From Sialis fuliginosa (taxonomy: Eukaryota > Arthropoda > Insecta > Megaloptera > Sialidae), in contig OY540820.1 in assembly GCA_961205875.1 (NCBI GenBank), positions 11,408,001-11,472,000 of the forward strand: DNA of 64,000 bases. Direction: 5' to 3'. This document shows, piece by piece, positions 1-10,884 of the stretch; within the stretch, counting starts at the first letter, position 1, and each line of letters opens with the position of its first letter. A program made the position numbers and the translations under genes. The notes under the pieces are model-generated. The model was not told the DNA's origin. It worked only from the letters and a program-made list of their open reading frames with translations, and made no database searches.

Positions 1-477
1 TGAGTGTTGAGCAGCTACACCAGAAGCCGCTCCGTTGGGACCTCTAAATACAATCGGCACGTTTATTTTCCCGGCTGACATGTAGAATGTTTTAGCAGCT
101 GAATTGATTATTTGATCGATTGCTTGCATTGCAAAATTAAATGTCATAAACTCACAGACTGGACGTAAACCAGCCATTGCAGCTCCCACTGCAATACCAC
201 CAAAACCAGCTTCAGTGATAGGAGTGTCGATAACACGTTTGTCTCCGTACTTCTTCCAGAGACCACGAGTAACTTTATATGCACCATCGTACTGTGCCAC
301 TTCTTCACCTAAAATAAATACTCGTTCGTCTCTTTCGAGTTCTTCATCCAGTGCTGAATTTAAAGCATCTCGAACTGTCATCTGTTGAGCACTAACCACT
401 CTGGATGTTGAAATATATCTTCTAGAAAGTATTTTCGCCGCTCTTGTCAATAGAGGTGGTGTTGAGATTGTAGCCAT
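1..477 (-). CDS. Pdhb: Pyruvate dehydrogenase E1 component subunit beta, N-terminal part (runs off the left edge)
   Basis: Reading leftward from the ATG at 477 there are 159 uninterrupted codons to the window edge, so this is the first coding exon of a longer gene. The protein starts with a basic, Ser/Arg/Thr-rich stretch typical of a mitochondrial targeting peptide ([20 protein letters not shown]). It then enters the E1-beta fold at [18 protein letters not shown], followed by [20 protein letters not shown], a Tyr-Gly-Asp-Lys-Arg-Val segment and [19 protein letters not shown]. These are hallmark E1-beta sequences around the thiamine-diphosphate site. In the mitochondrial matrix the alpha2beta2 E1 enzyme decarboxylates pyruvate and hands the acetyl group to E2. 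The full protein is usually about 355-365 residues, so roughly the last 200 lie outside. I see no disruption. The gene lies downstream of the GST on the same strand, with about 690 bases between them. Confidence 0.95.
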   Translation of the reverse strand, partial: MATISTPPLLTRAAKILSRRYISTSRVVSAQQMTVRDALNSALDEELERDERVFILGEEVAQYDGAYKVTRGLWKKYGDKRVIDTPITEAGFGGIAVGAAMAGLRPVCEFMTFNFAMQAIDQIINSAAKTFYMSAGKINVPIVFRGPNGAASGVAAQHS

Positions 478-1167
478 TGTAAATTTTAAACTAAAGTTTC
501 TGTTTTATTTTAATGTTTTTATATAATATGTTGAAAAAGAAACCCACCAAGGTGAAGCAGGACAAACGTACAATCTAAACCGCCGATCTAAATATTACTA
601 GTGTTGCAAATTTCGCAACTAATTTTTCTAATGTCTTATCTCATACATACCAACTTTTGCCAACGCTTGAACAATACCTATGAAATTAGATATTGACAGC
701 TTACCAACTGTTAAACATCATGATCATGTATAAGCGCGAAAATTCAAAACAGATTTTATTATTTTGTACAGATATAATATAAAAAATTATAAAATAAATA
801 TAATTTAATAGCTAATTTTTATGTATTTATACCTATTATCTTTCGGGCATGTCAAACATTTCGTACAACAGACTGCATAAGAAATTTGTATTAACGCTAA
901 TTATATTGAAAAATAAATTATATATCAAAAATAGAAAATATAATTAATAAACATACAAAATTATTATTTCAAAGTACCTACTTATGATTAGTTTATATCA
1001 TTTTTGTGTCCCACGAATTATATTTGTGAAAATACACCAGACTAAAACGGATTTAAAATACGGAACATTCCTTAAAATAAATAAAGTATATACATAGGTA
1101 CCTATAAGGCTAAAATAAAGACAACATGAATAAATTTTATGTTTTATTATTTTTTTCTTGTTACATT
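478..1167. other. Intergenic: PDHB upstream region and GST 3' flank
   Basis: No convincing coding sequence. The first hundred bases left of this stretch's start hold the PDHB 5' UTR and promoter (read on minus); I see no clear TATA box. At the other end, a minus-strand AATAAA lies at about 1143-1148, roughly 20 bases past the GST stop codon, and is the likely GST polyadenylation signal. The rest is AT-rich without repeats I could pair. Confidence 0.5.
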
Positions 1168-4100
1168 TTACTTTTTTCCTGCTATAATTTTGTCTGTCCA
1201 TTCCTTAAAAACGATGGAGTTTTTACCATTAGCTTCTTCATATCCTGGTGCTGTAGCCTTCACTTTGGCGTACCATTTAGCAACATTGCTGTACTTGCTA
1301 ACATCGAATCCCATCACATCGAAAGATGAAACTGAAGCGACAATTGACAAATCGGCAATTGTTAAATTTGATCCAGCAACGAACTGTTGACCATCAAGGA
1401 ATGTATCAAGGAATTTGAAAGCTTCTTCAATTTTTGTCATTTTTGCAGCATCTTTAGGAGCACCAGCGAATATGATAGGGTACTGAAACAAATAAACCAA
1501 TAATATTAGTTTCTTTTATAATATCAATAAGTACTTAGTTTGTAAATATCGAGTGGATAAAAGTCCTGCGTTTTGCAATATTTTATTATGTAGTCTTTAA
1601 AGTTTTGGCAAATAAGACAACACTGTTGCGCCGCGTTTCGATGATGACTAATGTTCCAGGCTTATTAATGTACATTGTTTGTATTCTCGAGGTCGAAGCG
1701 GCGGCACTACAACGCTGTCTTATTTGCCAAGGCTCAATGTTTGCTGTATATTGGATGGACCATTTACTAGTTCTAGTCCTTTTGGTAAAAAAACATCACA
1801 ACTGAAGAGCAAGTAGGTGATTAAAAAATTATAATACATTACTTTATTTAAATGGTTGAATCAACTGATAAAGGATTAATCAAAATGATTTTTTATATGT
1901 ATAATGCTAGATTATAAAACAAATATGTTCGGAGTTCTTACGTTTCTGTGCATGGTTTATACTTTCAGAGTTGTCAGAATAAAGATTTTTGTAATCTTCA
2001 ATATTTGAATATTTTACTTACGTAATAGTCCCCGAAACGTTGGTAGAGTGTTCCAATGTCGAAATACAGACGCTGATCTACAAGAGCACGTTTCTTAGCG
2101 TCTTTGGGGTATAGAGTGTCGTTCTTTGCGTATTGGTCGACTAAATATCCACAGATAGCACGGCTGAAAAAATAAAAAATAATTCATGAAATATTATTTT
2201 TATCTTTATTGTGAAAATTAAAACAAAATTGATGCGTACCTTTCCCATAGGCAGAATCCGTTATCATTTAAAGTAGGAACTGTGTGTTGTGGGTTCATCT
2301 GAAAACGATAGTAAAATAAAAATAAGGCATTTGTATATACATATATAAATATAGGTAACAATACACATACTATATAGAGGAAGATTCGGTTATTTTAAAC
2401 TAGAAATTAGCAAAAAAATTAACCACAGTATAATTTTTCGTCCTTGACATTTATATTTAATATGCAATGTAATTTGATGCAAGGCGGCAAACCGTTTGTA
2501 TGCGGTAAGAACATTAGTTTAAATATGTAGTAGATAAAAAAATCTAAATTATGTTCAGTAATAATAAACTTGTAAAAATATATTAGACATCGAAAATAAT
2601 TTCATGGAAATCTTCAACACACAAATAGATCGATCATGATAAAGGAGTTCAAGCAGAAAGGTGTAAATCCATTAGTGAGTCTGATTCCTAAACTGGCCTC
2701 ATAGAAATAAAGGTAGTAGCACCAGTCTTGGATATGACTCCAGTAATGGTTATTTTTAAATTAAATGTACTGATTTAGAAATATTTGTTGATATTTGATT
2801 ACTACTATTTCTGAATCTATATACCCTTTCTTATAATATGATTTTAATATCCCAATAATATATTATATCCTGACTGCATGCATCTATACTTACAGCCATC
2901 TCATAAAATAATTTTCAAAAATAATAATAATAAACTTAAAAAATATTACAAAACTACTTAAGTTAGATAAATATACTATTTTTCAAAAATTGCATAGTCA
3001 TTAATATTTAAATTTTACTGTCTTAAAAATTTGCAAGTCATTCTGCATCATCGAGTAGAAGTGCTTTTTTATAATATATGTATTATCTGCGTGTTTAATT
3101 TTCAACAGAACCACACGAAAACTTGTCTCGTGTTATACAATTCAAGGTCGTCAACTTATATAATTATTATTACATTATATGTATAATCATGATCAATAGT
3201 AATGAAAAACACCGGCCGGCCGGCGAGATATTTACAATAATATGCTAAAAAGTATATTACATATATTATATAATAAAAGTAGGGGTGTCCTTCAATATAA
3301 ATATGGGTTTATTTATTATTAGTAGGTATATACATATTTTATGTCCCGTTGCATAGGCGCCCGTATAAATTAAATTTTATTGAAAAAATGCAATAGCCGG
3401 ATAAGCATGCAAAACATGCCTTTGCATAGATTTGACTGATTTTCGACAAGCTAAAATGTGAAACTAAAATTTTACGCATTCGAATGCAAGAGATTTTGTT
3501 TAGGTTTACGATTTTTAACCCAATGCATCATAACATTTACATAAAATTGATTTTTTCCTTGTTTAATAATTCCATAAAGGTGTGAAAATGAATGAAATTT
3601 CAAACTGCAAAACATTATAAAGTAAATATTTTAAACTATATTTAATAATATACGACCATTTTTACTATAAGTACAGAGCTTTTATTTTGTTTATGTTTTT
3701 TCTCCAGTAATGGATAAAGTAAAACTAGTAATGGACACTTACTAATGATTACAAAATGATAAGTACTACGACACAAAAGATATAAAAGAAAGAATCATCA
3801 AATTTGAAGCAATGTAAAGCAGTTTCTATGATAATATAATAATTAATAAATAAATTATACTAATAATTAGTTGTAATGTCCACCATTTTGACAGCTATTG
3901 GCCGATTTTCATCAAACAGACAGTTAAATGTATATAGATTTAGAAATAGTAGTAATCAAATATCAACAAATATTTCTAATTCAGTACATTTAATTCAAAA
4001 ATAGCCATTACTGGGGTCATATCACTACCTTATAATAATGTACGACTATTTTTACTATAAATACAGAGCTTCTTAGTAAAATGTTTATACTCTAAACACC

Positions 4101-4360
4101 TGAAGATGATTTTGTGATATTTTAGGGTACCTATACAAAAATCAACTAACATCATTTTATGAAAAATCGTGACAATTGACGATTAAATGACTGATATACG
4201 GTAAGTAACATGTAGGTACCTTGAGGTATTCAGGCTTAAGGTGTTCGCCACCCATAAGGTCCGTCAACTTGAGGTTCACGTCGACTCCTACGGCCTTGAT
4301 GGTGAGCAACACAGCGCGACATGGAGCGCTTCCAGGGAGGTAGTGCAAATCGATAGTCAT
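1168..4360 (-). CDS. GstD: Delta-class glutathione S-transferase, complete, four coding exons
   Basis: Coding exons on minus are 4360-4220, 2298-2240, 2163-2022 and 1482-1168 (stop included), joined by GT-AG introns; the total is 218 residues, a normal delta-GST length. Residues 1-47 carry the delta hallmark [11 protein letters not shown], with the catalytic Ser at about residue 11. Exon 2 supplies [10 protein letters not shown] with the cis-proline (about P55), and the exon 2/3 junction rebuilds the Glu-Ser-Arg-Ala-Ile glutathione-binding turn. Exon 4 carries the C-terminal helical domain, including [20 protein letters not shown], the N-capping segment of the GST fold. The enzyme conjugates glutathione to electrophiles in the cytosol and in insects is often tied to xenobiotic detoxification. 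The ATG at 4360 follows an acceptor at about 4372-4373, so a 5' UTR exon lies upstream. Introns 1 and 3 contain MITEs. No damage seen. Confidence 0.95.
1605..1730. mobile_element. Short TIR element (MITE) in GST intron 3
   Basis: The left end TTGGCAAATAAGACA and the right end TGTCTTATTTGCCAA are perfect inverted complements, and the similarity continues inward imperfectly to about 38 bases (TTTCGA / TCGAAG core). The element is about 126 bp with no room for a transposase. A short open frame across it is just the hairpin. Superfamily not determined; no clear target duplication. Its inner GCG-TTCGA motif resembles that of the 7081-7260 element. Confidence 0.7.
2701..2830 (+). mobile_element. 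Truncated copy of the GGTACTGGCACCAGT-type MITE family
   Basis: This begins with a degraded form of the family's left end (AGCACCAGTCTTGGATATGA) and continues through the conserved ATGTACTGATTTAGAAATAT stretch, then stops. It matches the left quarter of the full copies at 7296-7832 and 63006-63544. It lies in GST intron 1. Confidence 0.7.
3670..4031 (-). mobile_element. Second, inverted copy of the same MITE family
   Basis: Read on minus this matches the family in the same order as the copies at 7.3 and 63.0 kb: a degraded left end at about 4010-4031, then the CCATTACTG, GTACATTTAATT and AATATCAACAAATATTTC segments, through to TTTTTTCTCCAGTAATGGAT near 3700. The far inverted terminus is missing. 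It is in opposite orientation to the fragment at 2701-2830 within the same GST intron. Confidence 0.65.
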
Positions 4361-6014
4361 TGTGGTGGAACTGAAAAACACAATACATATATATTAGTAA
4401 CGCATAATTATCTTCATGGATTTTGCATGTAATGTAGTAAATTATTATTCTGTTTTCACAACGTTGTTATGTATGCCATTTTTAATATATACATATATTT
4501 GTAAATAATTATATAGTTATAATGTATATAGAAAACATGTCATGACAAAAAATATACTTTTTAAAGAATCTTGATTCAAATAAAACAACAGTTTGCAATT
4601 TTGTCCTTGGGTTTGGCTACAATACCAAAAGAAGTTCTTATGCCGTGTTTAGACCAAAGAAAACAAAACAGCAACATGATGTTTGAAAATATATATCGTG
4701 TTTAAAATGCATAGGATTTATTTTACCTATTATAATTTTTTATCGCTTATATGGAAAATTAGTTTCAATAAATAAATATGTATTCAGTTAAATGCATTTT
4801 TATACCATTGTCTATATTATCAATTATCATAAAACAAATGTTATCTTTTTTCAAAAATTTATTTATATTTTCTGTTATTTAATATTTGTACGTAAATACT
4901 TTACTTTTATCTGATTACTTTTTTTTACCGGTGTAAGGTCATATTGTGAAGAAAATAGCCCAGTCTACAACGTTTTTTTAAATCAATACTTTTTTTTCAA
5001 TTGTTGTTCATTCAGTTTCATGCAGTGACGTAGTTAGGGGTTGTTGAAACTGTCTTCTGCTGCATTAGACTATGTAAAGGTCTTCACAAATTTCAAGAGG
5101 GTACAAAGTCAGTTTTAGGGGGTGCCAAAATCGACATGACAACGAAAAAAAAACACCAATGGTGTTAGCCACTGATTTTATGAGTAAAACTAATTTAAAA
5201 TAAATAAGTAATAATAAAAGTAATATATAGAATGGAACAACATTGTAATTATAATAATCGACTTGTTTTACACCAAATTGACAAAACACAAACACGATGT
5301 TTAATATGGAATGTTTTAAAAAAAAATGACTGTGTTTTGTCATTTTATTATAATAACTAGTTGTTATTTTTAACCCCCAAGGAATATATATACCAAATTT
5401 CAAGGTTCTCCGATGAGTGGAAATGGTCAAAAAAATGATTATCAGTGAGTGAGGACACTTCGTTATATATAGTAGATAAAAATATTAGGAATTCATCTAT
5501 CATAGATTATTCTAGATTCTGGTCAATAAATAGACCGTGTGTACTATTTTCTATACCGGATACATGCAACAACTATAACAAGAGTATAAAAACGTTGATT
5601 GTGCCGAGAGTTATAATGAGTTGTGACTGGCAAAGATACATTTTTATGGTTGGCTTCACTTGAACAAGAGAGATGTGAATGGAATGCAGTCCAACTACGC
5701 CTTTTCTTTGTCAGACAACATATAATTAGTTTGTTCTCTCTTGTGTATACAACCATCAAACCACGCAGTATTTGCAAACAATTGATACTCGCTATTTTCA
5801 ATGGACGGTTTTTCTCACGACCAAAATCAGCATCGGAGCTAGGAATTTTGCCGCCCCAGGCTAACAAAATTTTAACAGTCTTATTTACATATTTTACTAA
5901 GAAATTAACTAGTGCTACATAAAAAATACTAATAAGAACAAAGGTTTTTGTGAAACTGACTCTCCGGAAAAAAATTTCAGATCTGAAGTGATCAAATCAA
6001 ATCTTGATAGATCT

Positions 6015-6221
6015 GCATTTTGAGACAACATCATATTTTTTCACTGGTTTTTGATCTGTGGAGACCTGCAAAGATCTACAAATAAATAAAATAAATTCAT
6101 GAATTTTCAACGTTTCAATCTCCATCACAATCTTTAGAAATCTTTGTAGATCGTTGTAGATCTTTTCAGGTCTCCACAGATCAAAAACCAGTAAAAAAAT
6201 ATAATGTCTCAAAATACTTGC
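6015..6221. mobile_element. Foldback MITE, about 67-bp inverted arms
   Basis: The arm at 6015-6081 (containing CTGGTTTTTGATCTGTGGAG) is the near-perfect inverse of 6154-6221 (containing CTCCACAGATCAAAAACCAG), with a loop of about 70 bases. Just outside the left arm, at 5957-5990, is a segment (AAAATTTCAGATCTGAAGTG) identical to the tip of the large hairpin at 59803-60508. The two are probably relatives, this one rearranged. It lies in the 5' UTR intron of the GST. Confidence 0.7.
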
Positions 6222-6775
6222 TAATATGACCCGTTTAAAATAACACTAAAATGAAAATGTTTTACAGGTTTTCATAAACTGCATTATAAAAACAAAAGGC
6301 GCGGTTCGATTACTTTCTAAGTTGTGACCTTCTTATTTCATTGTTTCTTACTCAATCAGATTATCGTTACAAGCTTAATTTATATATCTACTATTTTATT
6401 GATGTGATAATTGATCAAAAATATTTTTTTTTTAATTCCAAACAAAAAACGTTTATTTCAGTTTCAATTAAAAAAAATTAAGATGAAATAATTTAAACGA
6501 AGATGGTTTTTAATATGTGTGTATAATGCATTATGTTTAAACTTAAATAAGACAGTATTTATATTTATACTTACGAGCCTGTGCACTGATATACATAGAT
6601 TAAACTCTATTAATAGATGTATTTTAGGAGACAAAACAAATAATATTCACATGTCAGTATAATTCATAATATAATAAAAAATATAAAACTATAATTATAT
6701 ATTTACTCTGTAATCTGTCAATAAAAACTACTATGTATATAAATAAAATATTCTTACTTATTTATTTGTACTTAC

Positions 6776-6868
6776 TGTAAGTAAAAATGAACAAGAAAAA
6801 CAACTTCACTTTTCACTGAAACCTCACGACTGAGTTACTAAAATGTAAAACACGCTATATAATTATAT
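6776..6868 (-). promoter_or_regulatory. Likely GST promoter and first non-coding exon
   Basis: On minus, a TATA-like TATAATTATATA lies at about 6856-6868. About 30 bases downstream, at 6833-6829, is TCAGT, the arthropod initiator; a second TCAGT sits at 6819-6815. The transcript would then end its first exon at 6776 in front of GTAAGTAC (6775). An alternative short leader ends at 6575 before GTAAGT and also has a TCAGT a few bases upstream. Both would splice to the acceptor just before the GST ATG. Spacing and motifs are read directly; use as a promoter is inferred. Confidence 0.55.
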
Positions 6869-7080
6869 CTACCGGCCGGTTAGAGGCCAATGAAGGGGTG
6901 GGGGAAGGACCCGCTATGAATAAGCCATATATGTAATACAAGTCCATTATTAATATTTTATGTATATTCGAATAATAAAGTAAACATGATGACGTCATAT
7001 ATTTATTGACTAATGACTTTTTTAGGAAGAGATTAAGATCACCTAATAAATATTTGAGAAAAATTGTAAAAGTTACATAC

Positions 7081-7260
7081 ATTAAAGCCTTGGCACTTTA
7101 CAGAAACGGTGTTCGTCAGCGCTTCGACCATGTGATTCAATAAAAAACGCCGCTGCGTTTCGACGCAGCTAAAATGCCACTTGTATGAATCACATATAAT
7201 AGATTTGAAAGGTCGAAGCGCTGACGGACACCGTTTCTGTTAAGTGCAAAAAGCTTTAAT
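7081..7260. mobile_element. 180-bp TIR element with about 48-bp inverted ends
   Basis: The left arm 7081-7129 and right arm 7211-7260 are inverse copies with few mismatches; both contain CAGAAACGGTGT and CAGCGCTTCGACC. A further inner pair (ATGTGATTCA / TGAATCACAT) extends the hairpin. The ends read ATTAAAGC / GCTTTAAT. Non-coding and non-autonomous; superfamily not determined. It directly precedes another MITE at 7296. Confidence 0.8.
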
Positions 7261-7295
7261 AGTATCCATTTTTTTATTTAAAAATAAATTTATAA

Positions 7296-7832
7296 GGTAC
7301 TGGCATTGGATATGACCCCAGCAATGGCTATTTTTTAATGAAATGTACTGAATTAGAAATATTTGGTGATATTTGATTACTACCATTTCTGAATATTAAT
7401 CTATACACATTTAACTGTCTTACAGTGTGATTTGATGACAATCAGCCAATAGGTGTCAAAATGGTGGATATTTAAATTAATTGTTAGTATAATTAATTAA
7501 TTATTATATTATCATAGCAACTGTTTTACATTGTTTCAAATTTGACGATTTTTTTTATATCTTTTGTGTCATAGTACTTATCATTTTGTAATCATTAGCA
7601 AGTGTTCATCACTGCGTGTTCATTTCTGGTTTTACTTTATCCATTACTGGAGAAAAAACATAAACAAAATAAAAAGCTATAATTTAAAAAAACAAACTAT
7701 ATTTGCGGACTTGGTAATTAAATTAATTAAATAAAGAGTAACATGAGTTCATGAAAATTACAAAAAAGAAGCCCGTCAATCACAAAAACAGTAAACCTTG
7801 CTCTTGTAGCGGCCATAACTGGTGTCAGTACC
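7296..7832 (+). mobile_element. Full-length MITE of the GGTACTGGCA family
   Basis: The element starts GGTACTGGCATTGGATATGA and ends ATAACTGGTGTCAGTACC, so the ends form an imperfect 15-bp inverted repeat. It is 537 bp, internally the same as the copy at 63006-63544 and the partial copies at 2701 and 3670. Non-coding. At least four copies in 64 kb mark it as an abundant family in this genome. Confidence 0.75.
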
Positions 7833-10160
7833 TTACAAGCTTCATAGCTTCAACAGTTATCAAAGTCTTAAGTTGACAAAAACAATATAGTGATCAACAG
7901 AATCTAGAAAACTTTTATTTTTTGTTATTATTTAACAAATCAACTTTACTAGAAGAAAATAATTTTTGTTTCATTTTAATTTTCATCAGAATTTTTATTA
8001 TTATTAAATGTATACCTACATTATGTATCTATACGATACGAAAGTTAAATATAATTGTAACATATTTTAAATTAATAAGTATATTATTATAGTGTTTTAA
8101 TGACGTGAGTAAATCTATTTCATAAACATACTATAGATGATACACATTTCATAAATGTAATACAAATTCCTCGTAAAATCGATTCATTAATACCTGACAA
8201 AAACCCGCAATGTTATTAAAAGTGAATATTTACATAAAAACATCACACAAATTTTTCAAGGAAAATAAATAATTAATATAGTTATATGTATCTAATATTT
8301 TCAATGTATTAAAATTTCCCATTTCATTGTCATTTGACAAGATTAATTATCATACATAAATAAATATGTAGTAATTTTTGGTACCTGTACAAATAGATTT
8401 AATTTTTAATACGCACTTTTATTAGCTTGACCTTTAACTTTCCAACTTTGTAAATAAATCTTACAACTCATTTTTCATCCACTTCGAACTGTCGTATCGA
8501 TTTGAAACTTTGTAAACTTGCAATTCTGGTGACAATACAATAATATGATACCATCGAGCTTGTATGATGATAGGGATGGTCATAGGGACCCCTCAATAAC
8601 TAACAATAAGCCCATCGAATTTGGGCTCGTTTGACTTGTCTCAATGAGTCCTTTGGTTACATATTGTGACCAGGAGGGTCTGATAAAGGAGAAGGGAGGT
8701 AGTAAAAAACGTGTTTTTTTTTTAGTTTTTTAAACTATAAGAATTTTATATTTTTTAGTTTTAACTTAAATTATAATATAAAACCACAAAATACTAAATA
8801 ATACCACAATATATCCGTTTAAATATTATTTCCGTTCATTTCTTACTAATTTATTTTTTATACATTTTGTTCATAGACATATATTATGCTATACTCGTAT
8901 ATTGATTATTATATTTTAATCTATTACAAATATTTTTTTGAAGAGCTGTGACTTTACATTGTTTCTTTTAAAATTTTGAAAGTAAGAATTAAAAGTAATC
9001 AATTTAAAATAAATTAAGTATCCACCTCCCCCCAATGTTAACAGGAACTCTTTTAATTCATTTTTTATTATTATTAATACTTATAAATCTTATAATACCT
9101 GCGTATTCAGGAGATTTTTAATAATAGGATTTTTTAACTTTGACTGATGTAACCTTTACAACGTTTTTATGTAACAATACCTTAAAACTTAGGATAAAAA
9201 CATTAACTTTCCAATTCTAGTACTGACTAATCTGACTACATAGTATACAGGGTGGGGCATTTAAAGTGTTACAGATTATTAATGTTTGGTTGTGAGGGGG
9301 TAATCAAATAGTAATATTTATTTGTTATTTTAACGTGGCCTTCAAGGATATTTGAAGATCAACATCATTTTTTTAAATAGGAATCTATAGTTTTTATTTA
9401 ATTATCTTATTCTACGTGAAAAAACACGAATCTTTCATTGAAAACTTTTTTTTGAACAACGTAAGCTTTATAAGATATCTAACAAAATAATTTCGAGATT
9501 TTGAACATTCAAGATTTTTTTACTAAGAAATTATTAACTTTAGAGAAAAAGTACAACATATAAATAATGTTTATTTTGGCCTAATGAAACTTATTGTTGG
9601 AGAATTATTCTAGAATTTTTTTAACATTTCATATTTTTTGTTTTTGCTAAAATAAAATAAATAGAAAAACTATTAAAAAGGTTTTTAAATTTTTCAAATA
9701 ATTCTCCAATCTTTATTAGACCAAAATAAACATTTTTTTTAAATTTTATGGTTTCTGAGTAAAAAAATTGTATATAATTATATACTGCTAATCTAAGAAT
9801 CGTTACTAGAAATATCTCAATATAGATAGTATATATAAAAACAAACTTGTATATATAGTATATATACATATGGTACATACCTATATTAAATAAAATATGC
9901 TTAGTAATATCACCGTAAACTTGATTATATTCGCCTTGAAATTTCCCAACGTGTACCAAATAAACGTTCAAATGATTCATCTATTGCTAGTTTCTGACAG
10001 TCAGTACTTTTTTTTAGTAATTCACATCAGTAGTGTTAATTTATGTAGATATAAATTCATATTGGTATAAGTATGGTATGGATATAATAGTATTTTTATA
10101 AACGCGTCATCACTTAAAAAGAAACAATTTAATGTTTGTGTATTATATAATACAAGCAAA
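7833..10160. other. Intergenic, AT-rich, no gene seen
   Basis: I find no credible exon here. Notable items: a TE-like terminus ACAGGGTGGGGCATTTAAAG at about 9249-9268 without a partner I could find, and an inverted repeat at 9563-9610 / 9696-9738 (both arms contain TGTTTATTTTGG or its complement and the GGAGAATTATT core), which is probably another foldback element. Open frames here are short and low in complexity. Confidence 0.45.
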
Positions 10161-10795
10161 TAAAAATGACTTGCAGTAATTTATTAACAGAAATCCTTGG
10201 GTGTCCTAGTTCAGGAGTCTATCAAGCCTATGTTACGGCAAATATTCGTTATAAAATAATGTTTTGGGGAGGGCACCCAGACATTGATAAAATGCTAAAG
10301 ATTCAGAAGAGGTGTAATTAGTACTATGTTGGGTTTCGGACCGAAAGAACATTGGAGACATTTATTTGAACAGCTAAAACTGCTAACGGTTATCAATATT
10401 AACATATCAGAATTTGCTTCACCAGTATTTGCCGGGGTATAGCTATGACACCAGAAATAAGAAACATCTCGTGATAAACAATATAAAAAAAACTATGTAC
10501 CTACTCAATGGGGTTGTAAAAAGCTGTATACGGCTGTACAACAAACTGCCCCAAGAATTAAAAGACATACCCTTCAAAAATTTTAAAAATAAGTTAAAAG
10601 AATGGCTTAAAAAATGTTTATTCTATGAGAATTTATTGAATAGTGGTCATAGTTAGTAATTTTATTTAAATTTTATTTTTCACTTTTAATTATACATTTA
10701 ATTGAAATTTTATTGTACATTTTTTTATTCATGTCGTTGACTCAATTAATATACTTTGTACAAAATAATAAAGAAAGATTATTATTATTATTATA
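10160..10795 (+). mobile_element. 3' end of a non-LTR retrotransposon (LINE), decayed
   Basis: Three frames together give the C-terminal tail typical of insect LINE reverse-transcriptase ORFs: a FWGG stretch near 10262, LKIQKR near 10290, then at 10414-10656 YDTRNKKHLVINN and LYNKLPQELKDIPFKNFKNK, ending in a Lys-rich segment. The frame changes between these blocks and there are stop codons, so the copy is dead, and it is 5' truncated as LINE insertions usually are. It ends in AATAATAAAG followed by a short (ATT)n tail at about 10780-10795. It lies about 90 bases beyond the stop codon of the Rhs-type gene. Confidence 0.75.
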
Positions 10796-10884
10796 TCAGA
10801 ATATCAATGCATACTTGTTAACCTAATTCTAAGATAATAATATGATATTATTATAATGAATGTTTAATGTAAATAGTAAAATAT

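Noticed and set aside
5065-5922. Overlapping open frames on both strands
   Set aside because: AT-rich chance frames within the GST leader intron; no recognisable motif.
9621-9980. 119-codon frame on minus
   Set aside because: Ile/Tyr-rich translation of AT-rich DNA overlapping an inverted repeat.
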